Assembly: GCA_902362595.1 (NCBI GenBank)
Contig: CABIXF010000003.1
Location: forward strand, 1-62,762
Direction: 5' to 3'
Length of the DNA stretch: 62,762 bases
Source: Bacteroidaceae bacterium
GTDB taxonomy: Bacteria > Bacteroidota > Bacteroidia > Bacteroidales > Bacteroidaceae
Shown here piece after piece: positions 61,720-62,762 of this stretch. Position 1 is the first letter of the stretch. Every line of letters starts with the position of its first letter. Below the pieces are notes generated by a model. The model was not told where the DNA came from and did no database searches. It saw only the letters and a list, made by a program, of their open reading frames with translations. Position numbers and translations under genes: made by a program.

Positions 61720-62762
61720 ATGGCAAAACGGTTTGAGATAAGAAACAGTACGGCAGAATTCCTAATCTTCGCTATTGAGGGCAAGGAAGATGGCATACAG
61801 GTGGTGTATCAGAATGATACTATCTGGTGTACGCAGAAAGCTATGGCAACCTTATTTGATTGTTCGACAGACAACATCGGTTTGCACCTGAAGAATATAT
61901 ATGCCAGTCAGGAGTTACAGAAAGAAACAACTACCGAGTTTTTCTCGGTAGTTCAAACAGAGGGTGAACGTCAAGTCAACAGAAAGACCCTGTTCTACAA
62001 TTTGGATGCCATTATATCTGTAGGGTATCGGGTAAACAGTATCAGAGCCACACAATTCCGCCAATGGTGTACCTCAGTCATCCGTCAATTCTCTATACGT
62101 GGTTATGTGATAGACAAGAAACGTATGGAAAATGGATCATTTATCGGTGAGGACTATTTTGAGCACTTACTGGCTGAAATCCGTGAGATCCGTCTCAGTG
62201 AACGCCGGTTTTATCAAAAACTTACTGACATTTACGCTACAGCTATTGATTATAACCGTGATGCTCCAACCACAAAGTTATTTTTCAAGAAGGTTCAGAA
62301 CAAGATGCATTATGCGGTACACGGCCAGACAGCAGCAGAACTGATTGTGAACAGAGCCGATGCTGAAAAAGAACACATGGGACTGACAACCTGGGAGAAT
62401 GCTCCAGACGGGAAAATAGTCAAGACTGATGTAAGTATTGCCAAAAACTACTTGAAGGGTATAGAACTGGAAGATATGGGACGTTTGGTCAATGCTGTTT
62501 TGGACATGGCTGAGCGTATGGCAAAGCGTCATATACCTATGACGATGGAAGATTGGGCGAAACGTATCGACATCATTCTGGAAGCAGGTGGTGATGCAAT
62601 CCTTACTGATGCAGGCAAAGTTACGGCTGAGTTTGCCAAGAAATTTGCTGAAGCCGAATTTGAAAAATACCGAATCATTCAAGACCGCTTGTTTAATTCG
62701 GATTTTGACCGCTTTAATACCGGTGATAACTTTCTACCATTTGATATTAATCCTGATAAAGA
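61720..62762 (+). CDS. rhuM: RhuM-family protein (partial, runs off the window)
   Basis: An open frame of 347 codons from ATG at 61720 has no stop before the window end. A strong GGAGG Shine-Dalgarno (61711-61715) precedes it, which is rare in this window. The N-terminal IWCTQKAMATLFDCSTDNIG and the later YNLDAIISVGYRVNSIRATQ are RhuM/KilA-N-type signatures. RhuM genes are often found inside Bacteroidales type I RM operons, between hsdM and hsdS, and their role there is unknown. It ends close to the usual family length. Confidence 0.85.
   Translation, partial: MAKRFEIRNSTAEFLIFAIEGKEDGIQVVYQNDTIWCTQKAMATLFDCSTDNIGLHLKNIYASQELQKETTTEFFSVVQTEGERQVNRKTLFYNLDAIISVGYRVNSIRATQFRQWCTSVIRQFSIRGYVIDKKRMENGSFIGEDYFEHLLAEIREIRLSERRFYQKLTDIYATAIDYNRDAPTTKLFFKKVQNKMHYAVHGQTAAELIVNRADAEKEHMGLTTWENAPDGKIVKTDVSIAKNYLKGIELEDMGRLVNAVLDMAERMAKRHIPMTMEDWAKRIDIILEAGGDAILTDAGKVTAEFAKKFAEAEFEKYRIIQDRLFNSDFDRFNTGDNFLPFDINPDK

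Noticed and set aside
1..62762. Insertion sequences or transposases
   Set aside because: No DDE or HUH transposase and no terminal inverted repeats were recognised; the two recombinases are tyrosine types.

Overview
The window comes from a Bacteroidota genome, most likely a gut Bacteroidales such as Bacteroides, Parabacteroides or a Prevotella relative. The evidence is a Bacteroides-type traA-traO conjugation operon (TraE, TraF, TraG, TraJ-TraO families), lipoproteins with short signal peptides, few Shine-Dalgarno sites, and several -7 boxes of the Bacteroides form TAnnTTTG. Most of the window is one large conjugative element carrying cargo and defence genes. A type I restriction-modification (RM) locus, or parts of two, lies at its two edges.

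Layout. 1-1542: a start-codon-less hsdS cassette (minus strand) beside a tyrosine recombinase, the pattern of a phase-variable type I RM specificity shufflon. 1864-9295 (minus): DNA-processing and establishment genes, including two lipoproteins, a topoisomerase-type zinc-ribbon protein, a T4SS accessory paralogue, a TOPRIM primase-like protein, an ArdC antirestriction protease and two DUF3945-type proteins. 9379-16558 (plus): an envelope cargo block with a secreted glucosaminidase and five secreted proteins or lipoproteins built from Ig-like and TonB C-terminal-like domains. 16579-32565 (minus): TraX, the VirD4-type coupling protein, TraO/N/M/L/K/J, three accessory proteins, the VirB4 ATPase TraG, TraF, TraE, small regulatory or partition proteins and the ParA-like TraA. 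32836-37727: cargo with three GNAT acetyltransferases, a P-loop kinase-like protein, a methyltransferase, a Crp/Fnr regulator and a DUF4405 membrane protein. 37755-39960: MOBP-type relaxase, its accessory protein and a probable oriT hairpin. 41003-42911: element integrase with seven TTTGTAAG repeats upstream. 43018-47829: HTH proteins and a CHC2/TOPRIM/ATPase primase-helicase. 47986-54172: a defence-like island with an AAA ATPase + TOPRIM-like pair, a WYL/SLOG/phosphoribosyltransferase cluster, repeated GTTGACA sites, an Xis-like protein and a DUF2958 protein. 54568-55378: a 2.5-copy 327-bp tandem repeat, each copy with a long hairpin. 55561-62762: HTH, hsdR, an arginine-deiminase-fold enzyme, a GIY-YIG nuclease, hsdM and rhuM, tightly packed on the plus strand; rhuM runs off the end.

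How it works together. TraA to TraO plus TraX should build the mating apparatus. The relaxase, its accessory protein and the coupling protein should deliver single-stranded DNA from the oriT near 39.9 kb. ArdC, the TOPRIM protein and the primase-helicase plausibly protect and convert incoming DNA. The integrase would recombine the element into a target.

The best candidate for something undescribed is the deiminase + GIY-YIG pair inside the hsd operon (58710-60152). It sits in the same kind of place as the anticodon nuclease PrrC in type Ic loci, and could be a guard or abortive-infection module. Secondary candidates are the TonB/Ig lipoprotein block, the WYL-SLOG-PRTase cluster and the 327-bp repeat. 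The element ends were not found. The integrase lies between conjugation and replication genes, and hsd genes occur at both window ends, so a circular replicon or a cut through a larger locus is possible.
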